DNA of 64,000 nt from Lachnospiraceae bacterium UBA3638 (GTDB lineage: Bacteria > Bacillota > Clostridia > Lachnospirales > Lachnospiraceae): positions 1-64,000 of the forward strand of contig DFKT01000055.1 in the NCBI GenBank assembly GCA_002373595.1, in the 5' to 3' direction. Of the stretch, positions 37,602-46,238 are shown in pieces. Position 1 is the first letter of the stretch. The number at the start of each line of letters is the position of its first letter. The translations under genes were made by a program, and so were the position numbers. The notes under the pieces were generated by a model. The model searched no databases and had not been told where the DNA came from. It saw only the letters and a program-made list of their open reading frames with translations.

Positions 37602-37629
37602 ATTGTTTACTTTCGGGCTTACGCCTTAT

Positions 37630-38598
37630 TTATGAAGCATTTCTCTTCTCGGCGTATCCGTTATTGATATAGTGCAGATAGTACTTGGTGAGATCGTCTC
37701 CGAAAGCCTTTCTGAGGTCTTCGTAGTTCTCTTTGTATTTCCATACATTGAAGGTTGAGATACCGGTTCTTCCTTCCTTCATTCCGAGAGTAACGAAGTG
37801 GTTGAAAAGCTTGTTCTCGTCATATCCGAATGCAGCTCTGAGATCGGGATAGGTATCAGCATAATACTTTGCATTGAATACGAGTGAGTAATCGACATTT
37901 CCCTTCTTGGTGGTTGCAGCTGCAACAGGCTGTGCATTCACATTGGTAACACCGGTAGGAATAAGTGAATATGCACCTTCCTTGGTATGATTTGAACCGT
38001 TGGAGATATCAAGCATACCCTTTCTTACGCTGTAGAACTGCTGGTGAACTCTGCCGTCTATGTACTTGATGATAACCTGATCAACAGTTCCGAGAGCAGC
38101 AACATTGGGGCCAACACCCTCATAAGTCTTGTAGAGGATAAGTGTTCCTACATTGTCGTAGAAATTAACGCTTGCTCCGGGGTAAACATGAGCCTCTCCG
38201 ACTTCGCCGTGTACATTGGCAAGGCAGAAGTCAGTACCGTAAAATCTGTCGATTCCGTTGGTGTAGAATACAATGCCCTTGGAGTAAGCATATGTAAGGC
38301 TTGCAAGATGAGCATCAAGTGTGATCTCCTCAACAGTGTGATCCTTAAGAGAGTCTCCGATAACGGTGATATTGTCACCGTTTCTCACACCGCTTCTGTT
38401 GAAGTAGTAAAGAGACTTATACTCACCGTCCTTGTCGTAGTCCTTGTTGATGAAATTCCACTCAGAAACAGTTCCGGGAAGTTCAAGATATTTGAAAACA
38501 TAATCGGTTGCATAAGAAGTGATAGACGCATTCATGACGAGAACTGCACTTGCAACCAGTCCGAGTGCCAAAGAAGCATATTTTTTAATCCTTTTCAT
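37630..38598 (-). CDS. Secreted protein with two C-terminal YPDL-type repeats
   Basis: A protein of 322 residues from the ATG at 38598 (GGGG four bases upstream); an upstream in-frame start at 38631 has no site. A signal peptide of about 30 residues ends near SYATD. A beta-rich central domain of unknown type (about 30-225) is followed by two related units of about 40 residues (240-282 and 283-322), each with a Tyr-rich start, (Y)PDLR or YEDLR, AFG, a His-x-x-x-x-G segment and a basic end. Similar repeats occur in extracellular proteins of Lachnospiraceae. It has its own promoter and terminator. Confidence 0.8.
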   Translation of the reverse strand: MKRIKKYASLALGLVASAVLVMNASITSYATDYVFKYLELPGTVSEWNFINKDYDKDGEYKSLYYFNRSGVRNGDNITVIGDSLKDHTVEEITLDAHLASLTYAYSKGIVFYTNGIDRFYGTDFCLANVHGEVGEAHVYPGASVNFYDNVGTLILYKTYEGVGPNVAALGTVDQVIIKYIDGRVHQQFYSVRKGMLDISNGSNHTKEGAYSLIPTGVTNVNAQPVAAATTKKGNVDYSLVFNAKYYADTYPDLRAAFGYDENKLFNHFVTLGMKEGRTGISTFNVWKYKENYEDLRKAFGDDLTKYYLHYINNGYAEKRNAS

Positions 38599-38611
38599 GT
38601 GTCCCCTTTCC

Positions 38612-38629
38612 GTGCATTTCCATATGCAC
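38612..38629 (-). promoter_or_regulatory. Leader hairpin of the secreted protein gene
   Basis: GTGCAT and ATGCAC form a 6-bp stem with a 6-base loop in the 5' leader, ending a few bases before the GGGG ribosome-binding site. It may stabilise the mRNA or tune translation. Confidence 0.35.
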
Positions 38630-38640
38630 AAACCACTATA

Positions 38641-38669
38641 ATTATAACCGTTATTTTATCTTTATGCAA
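38641..38669 (-). promoter_or_regulatory. Sigma-A type promoter of the secreted protein gene
   Basis: Minus-strand TTGCAT (38664-38669), a 17-base spacer and a perfect TATAAT (38641-38646) just downstream of the miaB stop. Confidence 0.75.
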
Positions 38670-38683
38670 GTGATTAAATGAAC

Positions 38684-40090
38684 TTATTTCCTGCTCCCGA
38701 TATAATAAAATCCTTTGCATTCATCAAGCGAAATGGGCACGATCCTGCCATAGTCGGATGGTCTGCCGTCAAAGTGAACTATCATGTTGTTTGAGAGCCT
38801 TCCGCTTACCATTCCGGGCCGCTGCGTATATACATCCTCTACAAGTGCATCCATCACTTTGCCTTTAAGAAGAGCTGCTCTTTCCTGTGCACTTATCTTT
38901 ACGGCTTCAAGCACTCTGTCAAACTCATGCTTTACCCATTCCTCGGATACCTGATCGGGCATATCCGCAGCAGGAGTGCCTGTTCTCTTAGAATAAATGA
39001 ATGTAAAAGCGTTATCGAAGCCGACCTTTTTGATGACATCTATGGTATCATCGGTATCGCTTTCCGTCTCACCGGGAAATCCCAGCATGATATCCGTGGT
39101 GATCGCAATATCAGGTATCTCTTCCCTTATCCTTAAAGCCAGATCGATATACTTAGATCTGTCATATACTCTGTTCATCCTCTTAAGCACGCGATCCGAT
39201 CCCGACTGAAGAGGAAGATGCAGATGACGGCATATTTTGTCGGAGTCCTTCATGACACCGATCAGCTTATCGGAGAGATCCTTGGGATGTGAAGTCATGA
39301 ACCTGATCCTCTTAATGCCTTCGATCTCTTCAACGCGTTTTAAAAGATCCGCAAAATCAGTTTCTTCATCAAGGCCTTTGCCGTAAGAATTAACATTCTG
39401 ACCAAGGAGCATAACTTCTATAACTCCGTCATCGGCAAGTCCCTTTATCTCCCCTATGATATCCTCGGAATTTCTGCTTCTCTCTCTTCCTCTGACATAT
39501 GGAACGATACAGTAAGTACAGAAATTATTGCATCCATACATGATATTAACGCCGGATTTAAAAGGGTATTTCCTCTCAGAAGGAAGGTCCTCGGCGATCG
39601 TATCGGTCTTTTCCCATATCTCACAGATCTTTGTATCCTCAAGGATCCCGCACAGATACTCAGGGAACCGGAATATATTATGAGTACCGAAGATGAGATC
39701 GACAAAAGGATAAGTCTCCTTTATCTTCCCGGGTATGCCGGTCTGCTGCATCATGCATCCGCAGAGAGCGATCTTCATACCGGGCTTTTTCTTCTTGATC
39801 GCGCCTGCAGAGCCAAGTCTTCCAAGCAAACGATTGTCGGCATTATCCCTTACAGTGCAAGTGTTGTATATAAGAAGGTCGCAATCTTCATCTTCAGTCA
39901 GCTCAAATCCTGCATACCTTAAGACTCCGGAGAGTTTTTCCGAATCCCTTGCATTCATCTGACAACCGAAAGTGACAACACAGGCAGTGGGTATCCTTCC
40001 CAGTTTTCCGGCAAACTCGCTCGTCAAGCGACATGCTTTTTCGATATATTCCTTCTGTCTTTCGTTTTCTAAAATATCCTGTTCTTTCAT
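38684..40090 (-). CDS. miaB: tRNA 2-methylthio-N6-isopentenyladenosine synthase MiaB
   Basis: A radical SAM methylthiotransferase of 468 residues that adds the 2-methylthio group to the i6A37 made by MiaA. An N-terminal domain carries the auxiliary-cluster cysteines (TFGCQMN, NTCTVRD, LCGCM), the radical SAM motif CNNFCTYC lies near residue 187, and a C-terminal TRAM domain follows. The ATG at 40090 has AAAGG at 6 bases; a TTG one codon earlier is less likely. Confidence 0.96.
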   Translation of the reverse strand: MKEQDILENERQKEYIEKACRLTSEFAGKLGRIPTACVVTFGCQMNARDSEKLSGVLRYAGFELTEDEDCDLLIYNTCTVRDNADNRLLGRLGSAGAIKKKKPGMKIALCGCMMQQTGIPGKIKETYPFVDLIFGTHNIFRFPEYLCGILEDTKICEIWEKTDTIAEDLPSERKYPFKSGVNIMYGCNNFCTYCIVPYVRGRERSRNSEDIIGEIKGLADDGVIEVMLLGQNVNSYGKGLDEETDFADLLKRVEEIEGIKRIRFMTSHPKDLSDKLIGVMKDSDKICRHLHLPLQSGSDRVLKRMNRVYDRSKYIDLALRIREEIPDIAITTDIMLGFPGETESDTDDTIDVIKKVGFDNAFTFIYSKRTGTPAADMPDQVSEEWVKHEFDRVLEAVKISAQERAALLKGKVMDALVEDVYTQRPGMVSGRLSNNMIVHFDGRPSDYGRIVPISLDECKGFYYIGSRK

Positions 40091-40113
40091 CAAAGACCTT
40101 TTCTTTCAAAACA

Positions 40114-40136
40114 AATGTGCGGACGAGCCGCACATT
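40114..40136 (-). terminator. Terminator between the DegV gene and miaB
   Basis: A perfect 9-bp inverted repeat (AATGTGCGG/CCGCACATT) with a 5-base loop. On the minus strand it is followed by TGTTTTG, a modest T tract, so termination may be partial. Confidence 0.6.
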
Positions 40137-40145
40137 CGATAAATA

Positions 40146-41018
40146 CTATCTGACATCACCCATGAAGCAAAGAACAACAAGTGTCGGGCCGGTATGTGCT
40201 CCTATTATAGTTCCGAGCCTGCTCATATATCCGTTCTTGAATCCGAATCTTTTCTCAACCTCGGCTTTTACGAATTCCGCATCCTCAAGGCAGTCGCCGT
40301 GAGCTACGGTATAGAATATCTCATTATCGGACTTTCTTGATCCCATATGCTCTTCCATGAAGTCCACCATGGCCAAAAGACTCTTTTTTCTGCCGCGGAC
40401 TTTCTCTACGGGAACAAGTTTTCCGGCCTCATCTACATGAAGTACGGGTTTGATGCCTGCGAGAGTTCCTATGGCAGCGCTGGTCTTGGAAACTCTACCG
40501 CCTCTCCAGAGGTCATAAAGATCATCAACCGTAAATACATGAATTATATTCTGCCGATTATCAAGGACCCACTGAGCCACTTCATCGATGCTCTTTCCTT
40601 CTTTTCTGAGCCTTGCCGCATGCCATACGATAAGGCCCTGCCCGATAGATGCACAAAGCGTGTCGATGCAGATGATCTTCTTGTCAGGGTGCTCGTCCAT
40701 TACCATCTGCGCACCGAGCGTTACGCTTCCGACAGTACCGGATATTCCGGAACTCATTCCGAGATAGAGTATCTCGTCATTATCCTTGATAAGTCTCTCA
40801 AATATCTCTTTCGCTTCTTCGGGATTGGCCTGTGATGTGGTAGGCTTTGAACCGGCTCTCATTCCTTTGTAGAACTCGGAAACATCCAGATCTTTTCCGT
40901 GACCGTAACTGACTCCGTCGAGTATCGTAGTGAGAGTTATGATTTCAATATCATTCTCCTCATAAAACTCATGTCTCATATCGGAACAGTTTTCCGTGAC
41001 GAGTTTAAACATCTTCAA
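40146..41018 (-). CDS. DegV family fatty-acid-binding protein
   Basis: A 290-residue two-domain DegV protein. Related proteins bind a fatty acid and some serve as FakB in the host fatty acid kinase system. Features are the N-terminal TENCSDM (TDSxxDL position), TSQANPEE, YLGMSSGISGTVGS, IDTLCASIGQG and the C-terminal GAHTGPTLVVLCF. No FakA gene is visible nearby. A second DegV domain occurs fused in the kinase at 54433-57885. Confidence 0.92.
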   Translation of the reverse strand: MKMFKLVTENCSDMRHEFYEENDIEIITLTTILDGVSYGHGKDLDVSEFYKGMRAGSKPTTSQANPEEAKEIFERLIKDNDEILYLGMSSGISGTVGSVTLGAQMVMDEHPDKKIICIDTLCASIGQGLIVWHAARLRKEGKSIDEVAQWVLDNRQNIIHVFTVDDLYDLWRGGRVSKTSAAIGTLAGIKPVLHVDEAGKLVPVEKVRGRKKSLLAMVDFMEEHMGSRKSDNEIFYTVAHGDCLEDAEFVKAEVEKRFGFKNGYMSRLGTIIGAHTGPTLVVLCFMGDVR

Positions 41019-41038
41019 ATCCTCCGTTTATTCTGTAT

Positions 41039-41476
41039 TTACTGGCGTCCTGTAGATCCGAAACCGCCTCTGCTCACATTACCGAGACTCCCGGTCTCTT
41101 CAAATACTATCTTAGGCTGGTGCTCTATGATCCTGAACTGGCACACTCTGTCATTAACATGAACAACCGTATCTCTGGTGGCATATACGGGAAGCCTGAT
41201 GATATCATCATCTCCGCAATAACTCTCATCGACCACGCCTATGCTGTTGGCCTGAAGAAGACCGTAATTCTTAAAAAGCGAGGATCTCGGTGCCACGAGC
41301 ATCTCATATCCCTCGGGTATCTGCATTGATACACCGAGATCGATGAGTGTAAAGTCTCCGGCTTTGAGTTCATACTCTTTTGCACTTCTAAGATCGATCC
41401 AATCGCTCTTTCCGTCAACATATGTGAGTTTGTCGATCTCATTTGAATGATACTTGATCCTGATAGTCTTTTCCAT
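41039..41476 (-). CDS. dut: dUTP diphosphatase family protein
   Basis: A 145-residue trimeric-type dUTPase that hydrolyses dUTP to dUMP, keeping uracil out of DNA. Conserved motifs are DLRSAKEYEL (motif I), APRSSLFKNYG (II), GVVDESYCGD (III), CQFRIIE (IV) and RGGFGSTGR (V). Members of the dCTP deaminase/dUTPase superfamily are similar, but the motif V form favours dUTPase. It sits with nrdD/nrdG in a nucleotide-supply group. Confidence 0.9.
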   Translation of the reverse strand: MEKTIRIKYHSNEIDKLTYVDGKSDWIDLRSAKEYELKAGDFTLIDLGVSMQIPEGYEMLVAPRSSLFKNYGLLQANSIGVVDESYCGDDDIIRLPVYATRDTVVHVNDRVCQFRIIEHQPKIVFEETGSLGNVSRGGFGSTGRQ

Positions 41477-41491
41477 TTTTGTATCCTTTAT

Positions 41492-42046
41492 CTATTCATT
41501 TGCTTCAAGAACTTCATTTTCTGCCTGAGCTGTATATATATTGAAATCCCTGCGATCATCCTGGAAGATGACTGCTTTGCCCTCAGTCAGAGACTTCTTA
41601 ACATCTATTACTCTCTGATTGAGACTTCCCTTCCAGCATAGAGTCACATCTCTCTCCGCCTCGATATACTCACCGTCTACGAGCACATCTATGTATTCCA
41701 TCACGGGCAGCTCCCTGATATCCTCCCAGGAATCACCCGTATAGACCCAGATTGTCTTATCCGGAAAAGTCTCTCTGATCTCCTTGCAAAAAGCAGTGAC
41801 ATCGGACAGATTGCCTCGATAGAGAGGATCCCCTCCCGAAAGCGTGATGCCGGAGATATAATCCCTTCTAAGCAGATCAAAGACTTCTTCCTTTGCATCA
41901 TCATCAAAGGGAAGTCCGCCGTTAGGATCCCATGTCAGCATATTCTGACAGCCCTTACAGTGATGTGAGCATCCGGCAAGCCAAAGTACAACTCTGAGAC
42001 CGTCTCCGTTTTTCATATCATCTTTGGTGATATTATGATATCGCAT
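41492..42046 (-). CDS. nrdG: Anaerobic ribonucleotide reductase activating enzyme
   Basis: A 184-residue radical SAM activase. The cluster ligands are Cys26, Cys30 and Cys33 in CSHHCKGC. It generates the glycyl radical on NrdD. Its start codon overlaps the nrdD stop by one base, so translation is probably coupled. Confidence 0.96.
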   Translation of the reverse strand: MRYHNITKDDMKNGDGLRVVLWLAGCSHHCKGCQNMLTWDPNGGLPFDDDAKEEVFDLLRRDYISGITLSGGDPLYRGNLSDVTAFCKEIRETFPDKTIWVYTGDSWEDIRELPVMEYIDVLVDGEYIEAERDVTLCWKGSLNQRVIDVKKSLTEGKAVIFQDDRRDFNIYTAQAENEVLEANE

Positions 42047-44223
42047 TACATGGATACTCTTTCTGCGATCTCAGCCATCTTGGCTTCGTTGAGTCTGGTA
42101 TCACCGTGTACTCTCGAATATGAAAGGTATCCGTTCATGCGGTCGATCTTGGTAAGATTTCTGCTTCCGCATAAGGGACATCTGTCCATATTGAGTTCCT
42201 CATGTCCGCAATCGTCACAGTACGAAAGAGCCATATTGACGCCTTCGTAATATCCCTTCTGCATAGCTCTCCTGATGAGAGTCTTTATCGCTTCAAGATT
42301 GTAATCGATAGGATATTTTACATACTGGATCTTTCCGCCGTTAAAAAGATCCCAGAATCTGCCTTCCAGATCCTGCTTCTCGATAGGCGTGATATTCTCC
42401 GAGACATGGCAGTGGAAACTGTTGGAAACATACTCTCTGTCGGATACGCCCTCTATGATACCGTACTTCTTTCTGAACTGCTTAACCTGCAGGCCGCAGA
42501 GATTCTCCGCGGGAGTACCGTATATAGCATAGAGATTGCCGTCCTCTTCCTTGAATTCGGCGATCCTCTTATTGATAAATCTCATTACTTCCAGAGCAAA
42601 CTCACCGTCTTCGGCAATACTCTTTCCGTTATAGAGCATCTGGAGTTCATTTAAAGCAGTGATACCGAATGATGCGGTAGCTGCTTTAAGGATGGGTTTG
42701 ATCTTGTCATGAAGTCCGAGATGTCCTCCGAGGAAACCGCCCTCGCAGTAAGCCAGCGGATTGGTGGAAGCTCTCATCTCACCGAGATATGCATAAGTGC
42801 GGATGTGGAGCTGTCTGATGAGATTGAGATAATAGTCGAGGACTTCGTAGAAATCCTTGCTCTCTTTGCGGGCTCTGGCAAGTATCATCGGGAGATGTAA
42901 GCTTACGACGCCGATATTGAAACGTCCGATGAATACAGGGCTGTCCTCATCATCCGCAGGATGCATTCCCCCTCTTTCAAACCAGGGCGAGAGGAAAGCT
43001 CTGCAGCCCATGGGGGAGACGATCTTGCCGTACTTCTTATACATCTCAGGTACATACCCGTCTCCGGAAAGAGACAGATAATCGGGATACATGGATTTGG
43101 ACGAGCACTCTACGGCGGCATCAAAGATATACTCGAGTTCTCCGCCCTCACCGTGCAGTTTTTCATCATACAGGAAAACGATCTTGGGAAATAATACAGG
43201 CTTCTTATGCTCCTTCTTTCCCTGACCGTTCTTTCTGACCTTAAGCATGGCTACTGTGGCCATCTGAGCAAATTCACCGGTTCCGGTTCCTGCCGTTACA
43301 GTGATAAAAGGATAGTCGCCTCTGCTGGAAGCTACGGTATTAAACTTATACTCCCATCCCTGGAATCCCTGCTCGAAATCTCTCATGACATCTTCTTTGG
43401 CAGTCTTTTCGGCAAGCTCGTGATCCACGCCAAGAGATACATATTTATCTATATATTTCTTATATGATCTCTCCGCATAGGGCTCTAAGATATTCTCAAC
43501 AGAAGGTATGGTGAATCCTCCGTACTGCTGACTGGCAGCCGAAAGGATGATATCTCCCATGACATCAAATGCGGTATCAAGGCTCTTGGGCTCGTTGTAC
43601 CAGATATTTCCCATCTCAAATCCGCCCTTTAATACCGCAGAGATATCAAAGAGGCAGCAGTTCATGGTATCGCGTCTCGAGCTCATATCGTGAACATAGA
43701 TATAGCCGTCACGGCATGCCTGGATCTCTTCCGTTGTCAGGAAAAACTTCTGATAGAGCTCTTTATTGAGCTGATTAAAGATAAGACTTCTCTTGGTGGA
43801 GACCAGAGCGGAATCCGTATTGGAGTTTTCCTTGTCTCCGATATACATGATAGACTGACTCTTTTTGTACACATCATCAAGCATGCGAACAAACTCAGTC
43901 TTGTAGTTACGATAATCCCTGTAGCTCTTTGCTACGATGGGCTTGATCTTTTCGACGGATTCCTCGACGATATTGTGCATCATCGAGATGGGAATCTCGT
44001 CTTTTCCGAATTCCTCGACTCTGCCGATGACAAGCTCGCAAATCTTCTCGTTCTCGGCATCAGTGAATTTGGTAAGTGCTCTGTATGCACTCTTATCTAT
44101 CGCGATTATTACTTTCTGGATATCGAAAGCTTCACGCGCTCCGTCCTTTTTGATGACATAGATGTCTCTGGACGGCTTAAAGCTGTCACTGTAGTTACGC
44201 TCAATAGCGATATGTTCCTGCAT
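42046..44223 (-). CDS. nrdD: Anaerobic ribonucleoside-triphosphate reductase
   Basis: A 725-residue class III reductase that makes dNTPs from NTPs under anaerobic conditions. It has an N-terminal ATP-cone (about 20-110) for allosteric control, a long catalytic barrel, a zinc site of four cysteines (C669, C672, C682, C685) and the glycyl radical region NGYLSYSR with Gly698 near the C terminus. It is co-oriented with nrdG and preceded by a 52-residue membrane protein under a promoter with NrdR-like boxes. Confidence 0.97.
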   Translation of the reverse strand: MQEHIAIERNYSDSFKPSRDIYVIKKDGAREAFDIQKVIIAIDKSAYRALTKFTDAENEKICELVIGRVEEFGKDEIPISMMHNIVEESVEKIKPIVAKSYRDYRNYKTEFVRMLDDVYKKSQSIMYIGDKENSNTDSALVSTKRSLIFNQLNKELYQKFFLTTEEIQACRDGYIYVHDMSSRRDTMNCCLFDISAVLKGGFEMGNIWYNEPKSLDTAFDVMGDIILSAASQQYGGFTIPSVENILEPYAERSYKKYIDKYVSLGVDHELAEKTAKEDVMRDFEQGFQGWEYKFNTVASSRGDYPFITVTAGTGTGEFAQMATVAMLKVRKNGQGKKEHKKPVLFPKIVFLYDEKLHGEGGELEYIFDAAVECSSKSMYPDYLSLSGDGYVPEMYKKYGKIVSPMGCRAFLSPWFERGGMHPADDEDSPVFIGRFNIGVVSLHLPMILARARKESKDFYEVLDYYLNLIRQLHIRTYAYLGEMRASTNPLAYCEGGFLGGHLGLHDKIKPILKAATASFGITALNELQMLYNGKSIAEDGEFALEVMRFINKRIAEFKEEDGNLYAIYGTPAENLCGLQVKQFRKKYGIIEGVSDREYVSNSFHCHVSENITPIEKQDLEGRFWDLFNGGKIQYVKYPIDYNLEAIKTLIRRAMQKGYYEGVNMALSYCDDCGHEELNMDRCPLCGSRNLTKIDRMNGYLSYSRVHGDTRLNEAKMAEIAERVSM

Positions 44224-44241
44224 AGATCCTCCCGGGCAAAA

Positions 44242-44400
44242 TTACAGTTTCTTTTCAGCCGCAGCGCTCTCGAAAACGGAAGAATTCTTCTTATTCTTGG
44301 CACTTCTTAAAGCTTTTCCGATAAAAAATCCGCATGCTGCCACCACGACGATTATCGCCATCAAAACGATCCGACTGACAAATTCATTTAATACCGGCAT
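44242..44400 (-). CDS. Small single-pass membrane protein upstream of nrdD
   Basis: A 52-residue protein beginning MPVLNEF with one hydrophobic segment (about 10-30) and a basic, Ala-rich C terminus. The ATG at 44400 has an excellent site, AAGGAG with five bases to the start. An open frame extends to 44577, but that part overlaps the promoter and is not expected to be translated. It is the first gene of the nrdD operon. Function unknown. Confidence 0.7.
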   Translation of the reverse strand: MPVLNEFVSRIVLMAIIVVVAACGFFIGKALRSAKNKKNSSVFESAAAEKKL

Positions 44401-44419
44401 ACAAACTCCTTCCGTCAAA

Positions 44420-44435
44420 ACAATATATCTTGTGC
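44420..44435. promoter_or_regulatory. NrdR-like box 1
   Basis: ACAATATATCTTGTGC resembles the 16-bp NrdR box (acaCwAtATaTwGtgt) at about 13 positions. It lies between the transcription start and the small gene. NrdR represses ribonucleotide reductase genes when dATP is high. Confidence 0.6.
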
Positions 44436-44460
44436 AAAAATGTCTGAACGCAAAACCAAT

Positions 44461-44476
44461 ATCCATTATATTGTAT
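44461..44476. promoter_or_regulatory. NrdR-like box 2
   Basis: ATCCATTATATTGTAT matches the NrdR box at about 12 of 16 positions and covers the -10 element. It is offset 41 bases from box 1, close to four helical turns, which suits the cooperative tandem binding known for NrdR. Confidence 0.55.
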
Positions 44477-44493
44477 GGCGCAAAACTGTTCAA
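44465..44493 (-). promoter_or_regulatory. Promoter of the nrdD operon
   Basis: Minus-strand TTGAAC (44488-44493), a 17-base spacer and a perfect TATAAT (44465-44470), 65 bases before the small membrane protein start. Confidence 0.8.
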
Positions 44494-44504
44494 GTTTACA
44501 TAAA

Positions 44505-46238
44505 TCAGAGCTGTTTGGTCAGGATAGTAAGCGAACCCTCGTGAGTCATGCTGTATCCGTATTCGGAAGCAAACCATTCGCAGGGGAAAGCTCTTCCGTC
44601 CTGAATATATACTCTCTCGGGAAGCATATGAGGATTCATATCAAAATATGCTTTATGCATATCAGCATTTCCGTCATTTATGGGCCAGACCGAGAAGCAT
44701 CCGCATCTGATACCGTCTATCAGATATAAAACAACATCATCGCTTATTATGACTCTCTCTCCCTCTTTCAGATCCTGAGCCTTATAATAATTCCAGCGAT
44801 CAAGATACCAGTTTTCAAAATATTCGGATACATACAGTCCTTTTTCCGGGCCCACGGTTAAAAGCTTATTCTGGTTCATGATCGGAGTGTCCCAGAAGAT
44901 ATGATAATACCTCAAAAAGACGATACAGCACAGATAAACACAGCTAACGAATATAAACGAAAGAACCGGAACGGAGTAAATAAACTTTAAAAATGCTTTT
45001 CGATCTTTCAAATTAAACTCTTTCAGCCAATTATCAATTGAATAAGACATTATCAGGATCGTCCCAACCGAAGCAACGGCAGATGCAGACGAAATGACAT
45101 AATAATGCTGATTTGAAGACATATTGTTTATAAAGGAATACACCATACCCGGGATCCAGATCTTAACGAAAGCATCTTTAGCCTTTTGATCTGCATCACC
45201 GCAAATGATCGGGAAAAGTGCAAGCAAATTAAGCGGAAAGATGACCAGATTGGGAAATCTATCGGTATAACAGTAATTTACAACCAGGAGAGAAACGACA
45301 CCGGCAGCACCTGTATAATATATTCCTCTGTGTTTCTTTCTCCCGGGATCAATGATCTCAGCGAGGAGTAAAATACCGATCGCCGAATACAAAACTATCG
45401 TCGCATTTATCCTTCTTGAACTATCAAAGACGACAGACTTGAAATAATCATAGAAGTAGGTATACCACGCGTTACTCCAGTGTGTGGGATCCTCCATGAT
45501 CCAGGGAAGCGCGGTGACAATGTCATCAACAGTCGATCTCGAAAGAATAAACGCACCGAATGCAAGAGCCAGTATAGCACCTCCGGCTGTCACTCCGAAT
45601 ACTCCGTCGAATGAAAATACCGGATCTCCTTTCCTGAGTTTAAAAATCTTAGCGATGATCGCATAGATCACATAAAGGATATAGAGTGCAAAAAGATAAG
45701 GGCAGTTTACAACGGCTATCGCATAGAAAAATCCCGAAACAGCGGCCTGCAATATTATATTCTTCCTGGCCGTAAAGAGCGTAACACAGCAGATGACCAT
45801 CGAGAAGAAACCAAGATTATTATAATTCAGGAACATAAGGCCGAAAGGAAGGTAAAGAATCACGAAAAGTCCGCAGATAAGTGCTCCGAGCTTATTCTCC
45901 TTTCTCAGTCTGAGATAAGTATATAATGACACCAATGCCTGCGTGATCACACAGATCCTTCTAAACACAAGGAAAATACCTTCAGTCGAAGTTGCAAACA
46001 TGAAATAGATCTTCATCATGGGATAACTGAAAAAGGCGAATAACTGAGCCAGATGCCAGTCTTCCGTGATCATAGCATCTCCGTTAAACACCCTGTATGT
46101 AGTCGAAAGATAAAATGCCTCATCGGCATTACCGTATCCGTATCTGCATTTCCAAAGTACAAACAAAAGCGATACTGCAAAAAGGATCGCAAATGCTATA
46201 TCGTACCCATTCAGAAAGCTTTTTTTATTGTTACTCAT
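44505..46238 (-). CDS. Polytopic membrane protein, probable GT-C type glycosyltransferase
   Basis: A 577-residue protein with about ten to twelve membrane segments and a short soluble C-terminal tail. The first extracellular loop has GNADEAFYL, similar to the acidic loop motif of GT-C (PMT/ArnT-like) glycosyltransferases that use polyprenyl-phosphate sugars. The similarity is weak, so substrate and acceptor are unknown. It overlaps the MutS-like gene by eight bases and ends just before the nrdD promoter. Confidence 0.7.
   Translation of the reverse strand: MSNNKKSFLNGYDIAFAILFAVSLLFVLWKCRYGYGNADEAFYLSTTYRVFNGDAMITEDWHLAQLFAFFSYPMMKIYFMFATSTEGIFLVFRRICVITQALVSLYTYLRLRKENKLGALICGLFVILYLPFGLMFLNYNNLGFFSMVICCVTLFTARKNIILQAAVSGFFYAIAVVNCPYLFALYILYVIYAIIAKIFKLRKGDPVFSFDGVFGVTAGGAILALAFGAFILSRSTVDDIVTALPWIMEDPTHWSNAWYTYFYDYFKSVVFDSSRRINATIVLYSAIGILLLAEIIDPGRKKHRGIYYTGAAGVVSLLVVNYCYTDRFPNLVIFPLNLLALFPIICGDADQKAKDAFVKIWIPGMVYSFINNMSSNQHYYVISSASAVASVGTILIMSYSIDNWLKEFNLKDRKAFLKFIYSVPVLSFIFVSCVYLCCIVFLRYYHIFWDTPIMNQNKLLTVGPEKGLYVSEYFENWYLDRWNYYKAQDLKEGERVIISDDVVLYLIDGIRCGCFSVWPINDGNADMHKAYFDMNPHMLPERVYIQDGRAFPCEWFASEYGYSMTHEGSLTILTKQL

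Noticed and set aside
40114-40136. Operator site upstream of miaB
   Set aside because: The perfect inverted repeat with a GC-rich stem and a following minus-strand T-rich stretch fits a terminator better than a protein-binding site.
43690-44310. A 206-codon plus-strand frame opposite nrdD
   Set aside because: It is antisense to the well-supported nrdD gene and the small membrane gene, with no ribosome-binding site noticed.
44401-44577. Upstream extension of the small membrane protein frame
   Set aside because: It would place coding sequence over the nrdD promoter and NrdR boxes, and lacks a ribosome-binding site; the ATG at 44400 has an ideal one.
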